The notes: a model not told the origin generated them from the sequence alone. 64,000 bases of DNA from Triops longicaudatus (GCA_022885665.1 JAGQDJ010000036.1:186001-250000); one strand, 5' to 3'; shown: positions 39,140-54,300, counted from the first letter of the stretch. A program made the numbers and translations.

Positions 39140-39361
39140 TTATAAGTCTTTATGCTCTGGTACTTTTCTCCGAACGCCTTGACTGATGTCGGACGGACCA
39201 GCCTCGTTCTCCATGCGTCCGGACGTTGCTGACGGGTTCTGATGAGACGAAATCTGGGACACAGTTGAGTTTCGTGGTACAACCAAGATATTGCCATCAG
39301 CGGATAACTGCAAACTATATTCGTACGCTGAATAAGGTCTTCCCTCCGGGTCCCGCAAAGC
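39140..39361 (-). CDS. cnc: cnc last exon: Neh3-like C-terminus
   Basis: Begins GCT TTG CGG after a TTAG acceptor (phase 0), continuing HVFQ|ALRDPEG as in insect Cnc. It codes RPYSAYEYSLQ and the ILVVPR motif (NRF2 VFLVPK equivalent), then a 40-odd-residue polar tail that I do not recognise, ending TAA. Confidence 0.93.
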   Translation of the reverse strand, partial: ALRDPEGRPYSAYEYSLQLSADGNILVVPRNSTVSQISSHQNPSATSGRMENEAGPSDISQGVRRKVPEHKDL

Positions 39362-42300
39362 CTAATTCAAAATTTTATCATTATTATACTGCTAACAGGA
39401 GCGTACGGTTAAATATTCCGTCGAGAAAAGGATCCCCTTTATTACCTGAAAGACATGGGTGTACAGTTTGGCAAATTTATCCTTAACTCTTGCTTTCTCG
39501 TTCAGCAAGAATTCTTGTTCTCGTAACAAACGCTGTTTACGCTCACGGACGCGTTTGACTTCATCAGCTAAGCTAAGAATTTGATCCAACTTTCTTTTGC
39601 GACAATTTTGAGCAGCCACCTGAGTAGAAGAAAAAAATCATTATTACTACAAGGAATACAAATCGACCGTTGTAGTCATGCAGTGCATTACGTGTAATTG
39701 ATTTCACCTACTATTAATTTCAAATTTATGTTAAACTTTTCGATTACCAACACCTAAATATCTATTTACTGTTTACCTTATTCTTTCCTCGACGACGAAT
39801 GTCTCTGATTAAAGAGAGTTGGGCTTCGCTCAATTCGTACTTGGAAAGACGTTCATTAAACTCGTCCATAGGTAAATTGATCACATCGTCGACAGAAATT
39901 GGAATGTTCATCGCCAAAGCTCGCTTCTCATCTCGAGAAGCAGCTTCGGCATCTGCAGCTGCAGCAGCAGCTGCTGCTTGGACAGCCGCAGCGGCCGCAT
40001 TGGCTGCCCTCATACTCGCATTAGAATCTGAAATAATGGGTCAATTAACAGATGGTTACAACGAAGAACTTCATGTGACATACTTCGAGCTTTGTCTCTC
40101 GCTAATGGTCTGTGAGAAGCGGCAGCTTCTGGTGGCATCGCATAAGTATGGTTGTGATGCAAGGAATCCATTGTTCCGCGTACCTCTGCAGATTTAAAAT
40201 GAGTTAAGATTACGCGTATAATTTTGCAATAATATTCAACTTTTACTCATTAGTTAATTATTTCTGAATATACGAGTTAAAAAAACAATCTATACATTCG
40301 TGAAGCAAGAAAGTTTTTATCCATTGTTTTATATTCCAAATTAATTGTCGCCTTTCCATAATCAACAGTTAATGGCAAGGAGATGAGCTCGCGCTGTTTT
40401 ACCGTGTGGGTGATGGGAAAAGTCCATTCCACAGCCATATTTCATTTCCATGGGCGGATGAAGTGACGTGGTGCCTTGACTTCCATCGTATCCTTGTGCT
40501 CCTTGGCTGTAATCGTACTTATTGGGTGGGGCATTTGACACATGTGCGGTTGGGATAGGTAAGGACAGCGGTGTAATGGGCCCGTGGGCATCTCCAGCTG
40601 AAATAAAGGAAGTCAACATAAGTTCTGAACTATTATTTCTGTACTTTAACTTACGTGTCCCAGGTTCCTGAAAGGAACGCTTGCCAAACATCTGGTGTTT
40701 CTTCTGCGCTACTCGACCATGATTGCCATCAGGGTTGACTACACCCGCCCCTTGTCGAGCATAGTAATCGTAAGGCCTATACTTTCCCCTACAAAATTGA
40801 AGCAAAAAATAATAACTTTATACACATTGAGATGTCAATTAAAATAAATGATACGAACAAAATAAAAAGAACGGTAAAAAAAAGGTAAGTGGAAGACATT
40901 TTACCCCGTCGCATAACCTTCCATGTAACCCTGGTCAGTTCCGTTGGTGTCAGAGGTGGAATTGTCCAAAGTGACCCAATCGTTATCTGAAAGGGTTGAA
41001 GACACGGGTGTATGTGGATGACCGCTGTCGGACGTCGCTTCTTCTGACACGCTGTGGCTTTGCGAGCCGTTGTGGGTGTGTCCAGGGTGTCCATGAGAAG
41101 CAGTGTGTACTGGATGACCTGCATGCGTATTGTTTTGTCCGGTGTGATCCATCATTCGCATACTGTACATGCCTAGAAAGAGCATGCACATTACAAAATT
41201 GTTTGGCATTTTTCTTCTATTTTGAATTAGGCAAAATAATTACTGTCGTTCATAGCCATATCCATTAACTGCAGGTCTTCATCATTAAGAATGGAAGATA
41301 AAAATCCATCTGACGTCTGGTTCACTTCGGCGTTGGCATTCTGATAAAAAAAGAAACAATTCTTATTAACATCAACAACGACTTTCAAAAATGTTACGTA
41401 TTTTCTTCTCTTATTTCGTTCCAGTCTAAGCATCTACTCATGTTCCTGTCTTTTTACTATTTCACCATTTTTTTATTTTACTCCTTTACATTCTTCGAAT
41501 GTATTGATTTTTCAACAACGCTGTTTTCTAAAATGAATGTTCAGGTGAAATGCTGAATTTATCAGGTTTTCGGAAGTTCCACTAAGAGGTTCGTCAGACT
41601 TACAGGGTAGTATAACATATCCGAGGTTCCTTCGACTTTGTACGTGTTGGTAGAATGGACATCTCCGTTCTCTGTGCTGTTCGTCAAATTCATCGAGGTG
41701 GTCACTGCTGATCCAAGACTTACAGACGATCCTGTGTAAATACAAGTCCAGATTATAGATACGGTTACGATTGTACCAGACGGCGGGTAAGTTGATACGT
41801 ACTACGTACTGAACGTAATCATACACCGCATATATTTACATACCTAAAGAGGACGATGGATAACTGCCATTAGTACCCAAATCGCCAAGGGGTGGTCCCA
41901 AGGTGGCATTTTGTAAGAGAACGGAGCGATGATTAGACGTGGTATCAGTCGGATAAATGCCTCCCGCATACGCGTGATGTGCTGCTGCAGGTCCATAGTG
42001 GTGGTGATGGTGACTCAATGAGTGACTGGCCAAGTGGGCATGGGCTGCGACTGCTGCTGCAGCCGCATGAGGATGAGAAGAATTGTTATGCAAGGGCGCA
42101 TGATGGCTGTGATGCGGAACGTATGAGTGGGTAAAATGGGGATGGGAGGCGTGGCCTAAATGATGCGCATGATGCGGAAGATGGGCGTGGCCTGCTGCTG
42201 ATGCTGCACCATCCGGTCCGGGAATACTTAACAAGTTGGCCAAATCTTGCCAGCGTTGTTCCATGCTCATCGTGCGCAACAAAGGCATGCGCACCTGAGG

Positions 42301-45300
42301 AAAAAACGATTGAAAATTTTAACACATAAAATAATTGTTATTTAAAAAAAAAATCAAAACATAAAAAATGACAAAATATGGGATTAAAAAAGAAACAATA
42401 GTGATCACCATAAAATCGTAATTTTTCAAAATAATTTAATTTAACTATGACGCTACCTTGAACTATAAGGTCTCACACGCACATTGGCGAACGCACAAAT
42501 TTTGTTATATAATTTACAAACTGTTCCCTAATTTTTATCCGAATTATTGTAAAATTTGTAACTTCCTTGATATCACTGTCTTATCAACCAAATTTTCATT
42601 TTAGGACCTAACTAATTCTCATTTGTCAGCATCAGACGAGAAAGACGTACGAAATGAACACCACTAGGAAGGAAAAAAATAATTAAAAAAATATACAAAA
42701 ATCGCAAAATTCCCCGTAATTTACATGTCAAGTGGCAAGTGTTTGTCCGTTTTCGTACCTCTGGCCACGCAAACCTTGGGTTACTTCTTCTAGTCTCTAT
42801 TTTCCCTTCACCTATGCTATCAACCTTAGAAAATGCTTCAGGGAAAGAAAAAAAATAAAAAAGTATGCAAGAATATAAAAACGACAAAGAAGGAACACAA
42901 GATCTAAAAAAGAACACTGCATCCAAATTCACACTACGCTCCTCCCCTTTTACGCAATCATTTAATTTCCTCTCAGAGTTTTCGTAAGTCTTTAAAAAAA
43001 GGAAGAAAGAAAATGATGAGCCAATGGCTTTTGAGAACAAAACTGGATACTCCAACGGGATCTTTTGGAGATTCGGGAATGAGGAACATAATAGAGAGGG
43101 ACGGATTGTTCAACAATAGGGTCTCCTAACGTTCTACGGAAGGAATAACAGTACAAAGAACACGAAATTCACATACGGCAACCACGAAAACTCCCCAAGT
43201 CTATTGGATTTTCTTTTTATATCCCACCTCCTGTCAATTACTCTCCTCGCCTTTTGCAAACGCATTGTATTCCGGCTTTTTTATGTAATTTCTATTCTTG
43301 CTTAAGACGACAATAATAAATTGACGCATACATGCCTCCCCCGGGCTAAGCAATATGAAACTGTATACGAAAAAAGAATGTGAATGAGCATATTAAAAAA
43401 CAAATGGCTAAACAGCATCTCCAGCAAATGACCGAAACAAATATGCACGTACGATGTTTCTTTCTCGTGACGACAGTATAAAGACGAGAAAATGCAAATG
43501 AAAGTGAGAAAGTGGGAAATGAAAAGATATACACATAATTTCCAAAAATAGAAGAGAAAAGCTTGAAGGTTACAAAATTTATGCAACTTAGGTACTTGCC
43601 ACGATCCTGAAGTACAGCTATTTGGCATTTTCCACAGACAACGTCTCTGTATCATTAATTACCAGTCTTTTGAAAGCTTTTTGGAAGTAACCAAAGGCGG
43701 GGCTCCATAAGCCCTGCCATCCTTTTTTTCTGTTTTATTTGCTCTTATGGTCTTTATCTACTTTTTGCTTTCAAGAGGAGACATAACCTTCACAGAGATG
43801 CTAGGAAGACTTTGTTCGCTTTACTTATTTTATGCACTGTGTTGACTTTGAAAAGTGAACAACAGCCCTGCAATTAAAACACCTTCGTAACGACGTTGCT
43901 TTAATGAGCCACAATTATCTTACCAAAAATGGACAATTCAATTCGCAATTCTCGGTATCAGACAAGCTGTCTTCATTAGTTATTTTTTTTTTTTGGTAAC
44001 ACACAAGCTTGAAAATGAAAAGCTTAATTTCAGCCCACGCAAGTTTCATTTGTACTCAGTCTATGCGTGAACGAAAATATTGGTTTTACTTCATACTTCG
44101 CCTGACTCGCAAGGGTACTCGTTTCTCTAAAGTAAAAAAATATCCAAATGTTATTAAAATAAAAAAAATGAAGAATGACTTTTTCAATAGGACAGGTCCG
44201 TAAAGATTTTCATATTGTTTCTTCAACAAAATTTCCCTTTACGTTTTCTCAAACGTTCTAAAACCTCTTGTAAGTTTTCGTATTTAGCAATGAAGCATGT
44301 AAATGAAACACTGATTTGTAGCTTAACTGTCGTCAATTTCAAAACTTACCAACTGATCAACATCTAATCCCATTCTCCAATGAGTTAAAATCACTTCAAT
44401 GATTCCATTGTAACCTGTTTCACTCGGGATTATTTTACTTTATAATGCATGAAACAAATTCTTTACAAGTCGTTTCAATGCCCTCAAATCCCTTCCTCAC
44501 TCCTACTTCCGAGTTTTCGAGCGAACGTCCACGGCCGAACAATGTTATCCACAATATATTAACATCACTTACACTGAACACTTCCTTACAATAATTTAAG
44601 CTCCTTCTGGTTTAATCTTAAGACCGCAGCTAAATAAGATAACATCGCATTTACAAAGTCAATACATGAAGTTGCAATGCTACACACCAGTTAGATATTT
44701 AAAGCATGGTTCGCTCGCCAGTCAGAAACTGAAGTTACACCTCATGTGGTTTGAAGTTAAAAACCAACTCTAAAAACCTTATAAAAGAGACGATTGAAGC
44801 AGGGGGATGGGGAATACCAAGGCCAAGACGTTAGGAAAAAAATGGAGAAAACAAAAGAGGTGAGAGTATCTATCTTGGAGCTGAATGTGTCACGGTGTAA
44901 TATGTATGATACGGGACGAGAAAGATGACAAATCTGTGTAAAAGCCCCCATACAACAGGCAGGAGCAGAAGGACACTGACCAAACTAAGTTCTAACGTCT
45001 TTTAAAAGACACTTTTTTTCCATTTTCTGCTCAGCGAACCAACGAAGGATGTCTCCAGGCCCAAAACTACCCGCTTGGCACTTGAATACGACAGTTCCCC
45101 TTCCTTTCAAAATATTTTCACTCATTTGTAGCTATTTGTTTAGGCAAAAGGCATTCCAAGCTCCGTTCCCCTGAAAAGCTAGCAATTTTGGAAATTTAGC
45201 GAAGAATTTTTAACACAGACTTGTCAATTAGCCACCCTGGTCCATAAAATCAGTTCCCTTTCTTTAGGACGTTTGAATTGTTTAACGTTCTTATGATGAA

Positions 45301-48300
45301 AACCTGCAAAGGAATGGCATATTCACATGTTCCTGAAAATACCGTGTGATACAAACTCTACAGTTTGAAAAAAAAAATGACAAGCTTATAATTTTTGTTA
45401 CTGGGCTCGAAACGTTCCGTATCAAACTTTTCTGCATTTCACGCGTTAAAAATTAAATACTTATTCTTTACTTTTAAATCATTTGCTACAATTGCCTAAA
45501 GGAAACAATCATAATCTTCTGTTTAAGTTGCTCTATCTGCTTGAGCTAAATCAGAATGAAATATAATTTACGTTAAATATACGTTTTGGAAAATGTAATA
45601 ATCCCATCAGTTATGTAATGACAAGACAGACACTCGACAAACCGAGACGCTCAGTTGAAATAGCCTTCAGATATGCCACGTCTTGATTCCTATGATTGCG
45701 CTGCCACCTTCTTTCATGTTTGTCTCTTTTCGCGCTTTTACGAAGCAGTCAATAAATTCGTTGCTGTCAAGTAGTTCATGTCCTCGTAAAATCCCTTTCA
45801 AAGACAGTAAATAACAAGCATTCGGTAGTAATCGTCTGCCAGTCAAAACTTTGGTAAGGGACTTTTCGGTGTTAAAAACTTCTTCGCCTTCTTTCGGGCT
45901 TTTATTCTTTTTTCTTTCCATCGGGACAAGATCTTATCGCTTCGTTAAAGGGATACTTTTAAAGGAGTCGGCCAGAATTTTTGCCGGTACTGTCATGTCA
46001 ACAGGTTCTCTTTCACACCTGTCAGGTAGGTCTCCTGTCTCTGTGTCGCCTTCCTTCCTACTTATTTTCCTCTCATTTCTGTCTTACATCTTCTTCCTAC
46101 ACACATCCTCGCTGTTTTCTCACCCGTTTAACCTTCTTCGTTGCTTTCCTAATCAGTTAAGCATATGTCGCCTGCAAACTCCCGTGTCTTTTGAACTTTG
46201 GGAAGAAGCTTATGAAAAATTGAGACAAAAAACTTCCTTTCGCTGGCCCCAATGCCGCTTTCTAACTTTTTTAAACACTTTTTTAACCATTTCTTTCAAA
46301 AGCGTATGTTAAACATAAAAAAGCCGGGTCCTCTTTAAAACGACGTGGATTAAGTGCATCTTGCACACGTTTTCTTACAATAAAAAAAAACATGTCCGCC
46401 GGCTTTTCTGTATCCGTGTAACCTTTTTAAATTCATTATCGTCCTTAAGCCTTGCATCCCTTAATAGTGAAAAAAAGGTAACAAAAAGAAAACCGTAATA
46501 ACTTCCTTTAAGGATACTAAAACGTATGGAAACATAAGCGTTGTTCTTAGAAAGCCATTTTTCTTACATTTTCCCTTGCGCCTTTCCCAGAAAAGCCTTC
46601 ATCACCGTAACATTTTTTTAAAGAACACAGCCGAATAAAAAAAAGTGGATGATGGCAATGTAGTCAAAGAAAAACGAGGATTTACGCATGGAAAAGCTGG
46701 CAAGTTGCACTCAACTTTTTTAATGGCGTGATTCAAAAAGTCGTACATTGGTTTTAATTTCTCGCTAAGCTCTTTGAACTTCATGAAAGCATGAAGACAA
46801 AACTGTCTTATTTGATGTCTTAACTCCGGAAACGGTAGAATTTTTATTTTCGAAAATTCTTGATTCTATTAAATAAACTTGAAAAACTCGCAAGTTATTC
46901 CATTCGTTAGCTACAACTACTTCGTCGATTTTCTTATTTACTGCTATAAAAGTGAAAATAAGAACGTTTATTGCAAGAACTTTTTGCAAATTTATTAGCA
47001 AGTACAATACGTATTTATAATTCTGCTCTAGAAATTAATGAGTTTTAATTTCATTTCCAGCGTTCGTAGTCTCTTGTTATCTACGCTTGCGCTTTTGTTT
47101 TCATTTTCCTGATTGTTATTACAAATACTGTCCACAATTTTCCTTCTCTATACTCTTTTATTAATGTGATGAAACGACTGAGTTGCTTACAGATCCAAAT
47201 GTGCGTTTCATCAAAACTTTCTATAAGTTCACAATCAACTAAATGTCCTGATGTACTTTACATCCTGGAAAATTTTACTAAGACCAAGGTATCATAAGTA
47301 TACTCCTAAAGTGGAATTTTGCTGCGCAAGCGGGGATTTCTGTATTCTTCTATGCCACAAGGAGAACGGGTGAATGAAGTCAGATGTAAAGTGGATCTCC
47401 GATATAAAACCTTCTCGAGTTTTACCGCACGTTCATGCCCCTTTTGTCCATTTCTTTATCTGAATTACGCTTTTCAAAAGTTTCCAAATACTCAGTACTG
47501 ATGACATTTTTCCTTCTCCATGTCCATGTTCAAATTGTAAACCTCACCTTTTTGAGAATACTGGATTTGGCACAAGCTTCAAACTTCGGTTCTCCTACGT
47601 GAAATGCTCTTAAGGAAGTACGAGAATGGGAAACGGGGAAACATACAACGAAGCAAACATACGCTGTTTACTTCTTAGCTTCTTCCAGTTGTTGAAATAT
47701 GACAACCTTACCTTATTCACACTTACAGTTCTCTCATATAAACTTTGCGGTACTTGCTAATTCTTTTATACTTACGAAGCAGTTTCTCACTTTGTCAGAT
47801 AGTTAAATTTGTAGTTTTCAAGTCTAAAATAAAACTCTGCTACTAATGAAAGAAAACTGAAACTGAATTCTTTAAAAAAAACTAAACAATTTCGCAATTT
47901 CAGTTTGTACCGAGGATGTGTCATTATGCTTTCATCTGTTGATAATATGACCATCTTTTCAATCAAAACAGCATGCAACAAAAGCGCTAGTCTGCGCACT
48001 AAAGTCTCCACAATATTTCCCCACTACGACGAAACCCAAAAGTTGGATCACCAAAGTTGTACTGCTGGAGAGTCGCACAGGAGGTACGGTAAGATACAGT
48101 ACAGTACTTTACAGTGGCTAAGTAAGTAAATACTTGTCCTTGTCCTGTTTTGCTTCATCGTCTTCCCATCCGAAGGTGAGAACTTCTGCGGAAGAATGCC
48201 CCTTCAACCCTTTTTGTCACCTCCGGATGAGTGTTAATCAACTTCAAAGAAGGGTTTTTGGTCAACTCGTTGCCCCTTCCCCCACTTCTTTCACTCCCGT

Positions 48301-51300
48301 CCATTTAACCCTCCGAAAAAATCGAACAATTACACTTAACAACGACAGCGGAAATAGAATTCTTCTACAATTCAAAACACTTCCAAGCCTCGCTTATGTC
48401 TTCAACCTTACTTTAATTCGTATAAGGAACTTAATAATACTAGTAAAAATAAACTCCTGAAAATTTCAGTGCAACTGGTGACTGCACTTCCGCAATATTT
48501 TAAACTGAAGTTGAATTGTTTACTCTTTGTCTTTGAGTACTGAAATAAATAAGTCCAACATTGGTATACTGCTTCTTCCTCTGTTAGAAATAACAAAAAT
48601 GGTTTTGTTATTTCGAGACTGGTATTCAATTAAAGGTTTTTCATTAGGAACAAATGTATCGCTAACGAAAACATGACTTTAACTTAGTTTTAGGTTATGT
48701 CAGTTTTCAACCTGTCTTGAAACATCTTTCTCGTGCCTTCAACACACGTTATGTTGAGTGCAGGGTTTGACTCAAAAGTTCGTTGACATAAAATTCCAGC
48801 CCAGATCTTTAACAATTCAAGTTTCCTGCTTCTCCGTAAACGTCAAGTTGCAGAAATTCTAGCGTTCGCCGTCACCTTCAAGTAAAAGCTGCATTTCAAT
48901 CTTCTTCTACTCAAGTTTCTTCGTCTCCGCAGATCAAACAAAAGCTCGAAGACCCTTTTGGGGATTCATCCCAAATATTGACTCAAGGATCCCGACTTTG
49001 GCTCTCGGAATGCTAAACAACTTCTCTTTTGGAAGCTTCGAAAAACTTTCAACAAGTCTCTTAAAGATTTAGGACAGTTCAAGTGGACTGTTCTCTCTCC
49101 TTTCCCTATTCCGTGTCTCTTATCCTACACAACCCGTGAACCTCGCAAATTTACGAAAAACGAAGTAGGTAGTAGAAAAGACACGAAAGATTTGAAGACG
49201 ACAAAGCAGTTCCATGAGTTTACCTGGAAGGAGCGTGGATTGAGCTGGGCTGTCTGAATCATCTCCTCCAGACTGGCTTCCAGTTGGTCGGCGAGGACGT
49301 CGGCGTCGGCGACGTCTCCGGAGACGCTGAGACCCGAATCGTCAGATTGGTGACCGCCGTCTTCGTCAAGAAAGTCCACGAAATCAAGCGTCGGATTGGT
49401 GTCAACCGTGACACTGCCAATATTACTGGCTTCGCTCGACGACGATGCACGATTCCTCGGCAAAAGCAATGCCACACCCAAGCCGACGGCTTCAGAAGTT
49501 GATCCTAACACGGGATCCACAGACCCAGAGATCAGCGGGTTCTCTTGGTCTAAGTCTGGCGATAAACCGCGTTCCTTCACGAAAGACAAAATGTGTTAAA
49601 TGTAATAAACAGGTCTTAAAATCTAAAAACGTGACGTCACCATTTTGACGTTTCTAAATATTATTTTATAATTGTCTTGACTGACAGATTAAAAATACAG
49701 GGGTAAACGAACGAATCTATAGAAATAGATATAATTACGAGTTTTGGAGTGATAGGGACTTCAATCAAAGAATAATAATAAAGAGGTTTCAAGAAACAGA
49801 GACTTACTTCTGGTAATGTCAGATTATCCAAATCGAGAAAATTTTCCAAATCAAGATCAGTCGGTGATCCTATTTCCCCAAGGAGGTGTAAAGGTTCGCA
49901 AGTGCTTGCGCTTGATTCTTCGCAAAGTAGTCGAGACTCAGTGTTGGGAGCACTGACTTCTGCCAAGATATGTTCACCTACAAATACAGTCCATTTAGTT
50001 TGCCGTCATGTAGTCATTGCATCGGTTCCTATATATATACATATATAAATATACTGAGTTCCAAGCCTGGTTTCTCTGTTATTACCTACATTTCATAGTA
50101 TGTTTTAAATTTATTAAGAATTTCGAAGTTATGTAGTGGCAAAACATCTTCAACTTGATCCCTTCGTTCGGTGAAGTGCACGTTGGTAAACGTCAAGAAT
50201 GAATGCATAGTAAGACTTGGGAATCAGTTTGTCACAAGTTTTGGCTGCTAACTGCAGTTGGTTTTTCAAACGGGCGTTTTCTCACTTTCATTGAGGAAAG
50301 ACTTCAGCTTCTTTGGAATTACGGAGTGTAAGAAAAAACGCAAGTTGCGTTGACTTTTGCATTGTCACCCGATACTCTTTAAAAGGCTATAAAACCGCAG
50401 ACCTTGTCTAGTCACAGCGTAAGCTATTTAGAAACAAAAAAATGTTTGTTTGGGTTCGTTAAGAGTGATGCGACACAGTTTACTCCAGATACGTGAACCA
50501 GTCACCCAAATTAAACCTTGTTTTAATTAGGAGTACTCGAACGCGTTAATTTTTGTAACCTGTGCTTGAACGGTCAAATACACAGTAATGATGAGAAACC
50601 GGAACAAGAGGGTTCTAGAACGTGTAAAAGACATTGACACGGAAGGTGACTGGATAAGTTTGTTTAACGGGTATGTCCCACTGTTAGTCTACTGACCAAA
50701 ATGACAATACAAATCCGATTAAGTGGGGCATTTATTATTTCGCTGGTCCATACAGATAGCTTTTTAACTTTTTATCCGTTCTTTTACCTGTATTATACAA
50801 ACAAGGCCTATACTTTTGCAGCATGATTTTGTGATATTATTCGAATTTCACACTAAAAAGTTATGCGTAACAACTGTGTGTATACATTCAACGCTTCGTA
50901 ATTCTACCGAATATTGCTCTGAAGTTCCACGCTCTAAGTTGGTCAAAAATGCAGAATCAGAAAGTCTCTATGAATGTCTTATGCGTTACCATACACTCAT
51001 AATGTACCATTATGGAATTAAGAGCAACGCTAATGAGATTCTCAACATGCTTTTGACAATGTTACTGCATTGAGCTGGGACTTCAACGGAGTTCTTAGGA
51101 AGTAATGACAGACACGAGAAATTTAATTCTGTTGAAACGGAGAATTGATCTGCCATAATAATGTCTTAGCAAGTAACTCCGAGAATCAACTGCCATCTTA
51201 AAGATACCAACGAAGTTCAGCGACACAGATTACCCCAAAATAATCACCTGCATCTCGTTTAAGCCCGTCAAAACTACTGCGGTTATTCATTATGCTTTCG

Positions 51301-54300
51301 ATATTCGATACAATGGGGCAAATATTAAAAAAAGAAAAAAATAAACTAGTGTTGCCCATATTCATTTGCTAATTACTCGACGTCGAGACCTTGTTAAACC
51401 AAATCCCTAAATCATGTTGAATTCTGAAGCACAGACTACCCTTAAATACAAACCTATTTAATGGGATCAAGAGTGTAACGAACATTCGTTGGCATGTGCT
51501 ATTTCTTGCGATACAGCATTCTCGCAGGTTGCAATACCAGGATGCACAAAATTGTGTGTATGCCGGATACGCAATCCTGATTGCCTATAACCTGTAGCTC
51601 GTGTAATCGAAATGTGATGGCGAAGTACTAGAAAATTTGACTTACTCAAATGAAGCCTCGGAGTTATAAATTATGACGACCTCTTGTTGTCTTCACACGT
51701 CTTTAATAACCTTCACAACGTAGTGTAGCTCTACATTCGCCCCTTTTTCTCAACAATATAATCATAATGAAATACATTTGAACCTCAATGGTTATTCTAC
51801 TTCCACAACTGTCTTGTCCTTTAAACAGTCGTACATCTTAACTTTTATCAGACTTTCTTGCTAACAACAACCTTGCAAGACAAACATCTGCGTAATTTGA
51901 CTGGCTCGTATGTTTCAAACAGTTTTCCTCACCCTTCCTCGGCAAGTTCGAATATCCATATATCAACTTGCCTTTCTTTCTGCCGCCACATCATAACGCT
52001 AAAGTATCGCCAAATGATGCCCATCACATATCCTTTTAAGAAACCACCATTCAACCACCTTCCGTCCTCTATTCTTCATCTCCTTCAATCCCGAGGAAGG
52101 AAAACGTGTCGTTCTTTCCTTTTTCAGCCTTCATGACGAATGAATTGTAAACGAATGACACTTAACTATTCTTTCCCCCCTTTTTCGTGCGCATAAGCAT
52201 CAGTCACATTCACGTGTGGTCACCAAACATGGACCAAACACGAGAATCGTGGTCTTGCAACATACTCGTAAGCAAACGAAGCCTGATATAGTACGCAAAG
52301 CATTACGTTTTTAAAGTAGAGCTAAGCACAGAAAAAATCCAACAAAGATTTCACAAAGTTGCAAATCGTAGAACGTCAGAAGACTACCAAGTTAATTGCG
52401 CAATTACTACTACTAACGACGCGATTACGATCGACTTGGGACATAACATTGCTGTAATCCAATATTATGAAAAAACTTATTCTATTACCTTACCACTGTA
52501 TCCTGTTCATTTATCTCACTGTCAGACATGCATACTCTAAGAATTTTGTTCAATAACTTCTAACTTTACCTTCACTAAAATATCTTCCTTATTGGCGTCA
52601 GCGTCTTCTACGCTTTTCTAGAACCAAACACTCGTAATCCAAAATATGCAATTACCACATGTTCACCTCCTCAACCACCAAAAAATCGACGACAAAATAG
52701 TCCACGATTCCCAGGAACTTGACAAAACCGAATCCACTTCTTCCACTCACTGCCGCTTTTGCAACACAGATCGAATAATCACGCAATACTGATTTGTAGC
52801 TTTAATCTTCTGATTCGCTAATCACTTGATTATAATTGGAATCCACACAAATGACCACTCATTAAGCTGAAATCACGGTGAACCGTTGCCACTTCAGGCC
52901 TAAACCGGGTTCCACAGTGTCTTAATACGTGCCCGTAACGTGAACCGTTGCTCTTACATGCGTTCGAGTCTCTCCGCGTACTACCATTGTCCAATTTCTC
53001 GCAGCCATCAACCAACGCTAAGCTCTACCATCTACACCATCCATCTTTTCATCCACCTATCCCTTGGCTATATTCCTCGGCCTCTCTTTTTGGGGCCAGT
53101 ACAAATTTTCAGTTTTGAACCCACCTTTTCGGAACCAAGGCCATCATGGTTCCTCAAAAAAGATCCAGGTAAAACCCCTTCGAGTTACGTTGCATCCTAG
53201 TTAGACCAACATTACGAACCCGTCAAAATCTCCTCCTTCTCCTCGCTACCTTTCCCTCCTTTCCTTTTCCCTCCCCATATTAGGAGAAGAAGAGAATAAT
53301 GAACAACGTAGAAGAGAAACCGACCAACATCACCCAACCTCCCTTTTAATCCCCACCAGCGGAGAGGAAACGGCGTTGTATTATTCCGAAAGGTTTGAAA
53401 AGCCCCCAAAGAAGGTTGAGAACCAATGGTAACGCAGAACAGAAGTTTTCGGTGCTTCTTCTGCGGGGCTTTAACCATTTCCAAAAACGCCAATTGGCTC
53501 CTGTCAGAAAATTCCGGAGTCTTCCATCAACTGTTTCTGTCCTCCCCTTTTTGGGTCCTTTTTTATATCAGAGAACTTTTATCTACGAGGTAATAGGAAG
53601 CTATCAGAGTCTGAACAATTTGAGCCAAAGTTTTCTTCTTTCTTCAAAAAAATCTTCGGCGAGATTTGGAGACGCGACATGTAAATTAGGACCACTTTTC
53701 ATTTTCCTAGAAGAAGGGAGACAATTTTACAGCAATTTTGAGCGACGTAATGCCCTCACGATCGCTAATTATTGACTCAGGTGCAATGTCTCAAACTTTT
53801 GAAGGTTACTAAAGCATTTACTTGAAGATTCCAAGTAGGAATCTCTTCATGCAAAATGCTGTAAGTTTGTGTCAATAGCACACTTGGGCCACTTCAGAGT
53901 GTAGTGCTGTATGCCACACCTCTGCTTCTTTATGAACGTTTGAACCTCAAACTTACGTGAGTTTTGGGGATTTTCTTGAAAATACACATTGAAGTGTTGA
54001 CGCTTCAGCATAAAAAATCTTACTATTTAGCTCTCTCGTACCTTACTGCGGTTTTCTTTACGACATGTTTAAAAGAAATTATGTTAAGATTTAAAAACGC
54101 AGTGTAAGTCATCTTTGTAAGCCAGTACTGCAACTACTTTATCATCATCGAAGCAGATAGACTCAACGTTATGAAAACCAAAGGAAATCACTTTTTACAT
54201 TGACTTACACTTGCGTGTACTTTCAAAGGGTTTCTATCACAAAATTAACTGAAAAAAATCAATTTGGTAATGTTGGAGACAAATACACAGCGAAAACAAT

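Noticed and set aside
41512..41826. 104-codon frame on the cnc strand
   Set aside because: It runs through both splice sites of the 41604-41731 exon in the wrong phase; the correct frame there is shorter but joins its neighbours.
45667..46312. Overlapping frames of 84 (-) and 153 (+) codons in the 6.9-kb cnc intron
   Set aside because: They overlap each other on opposite strands and have no recognisable motif. The minus frame was considered as an alternative first cnc exon, but it ends in a stop and I found no supported junction to the next exon.
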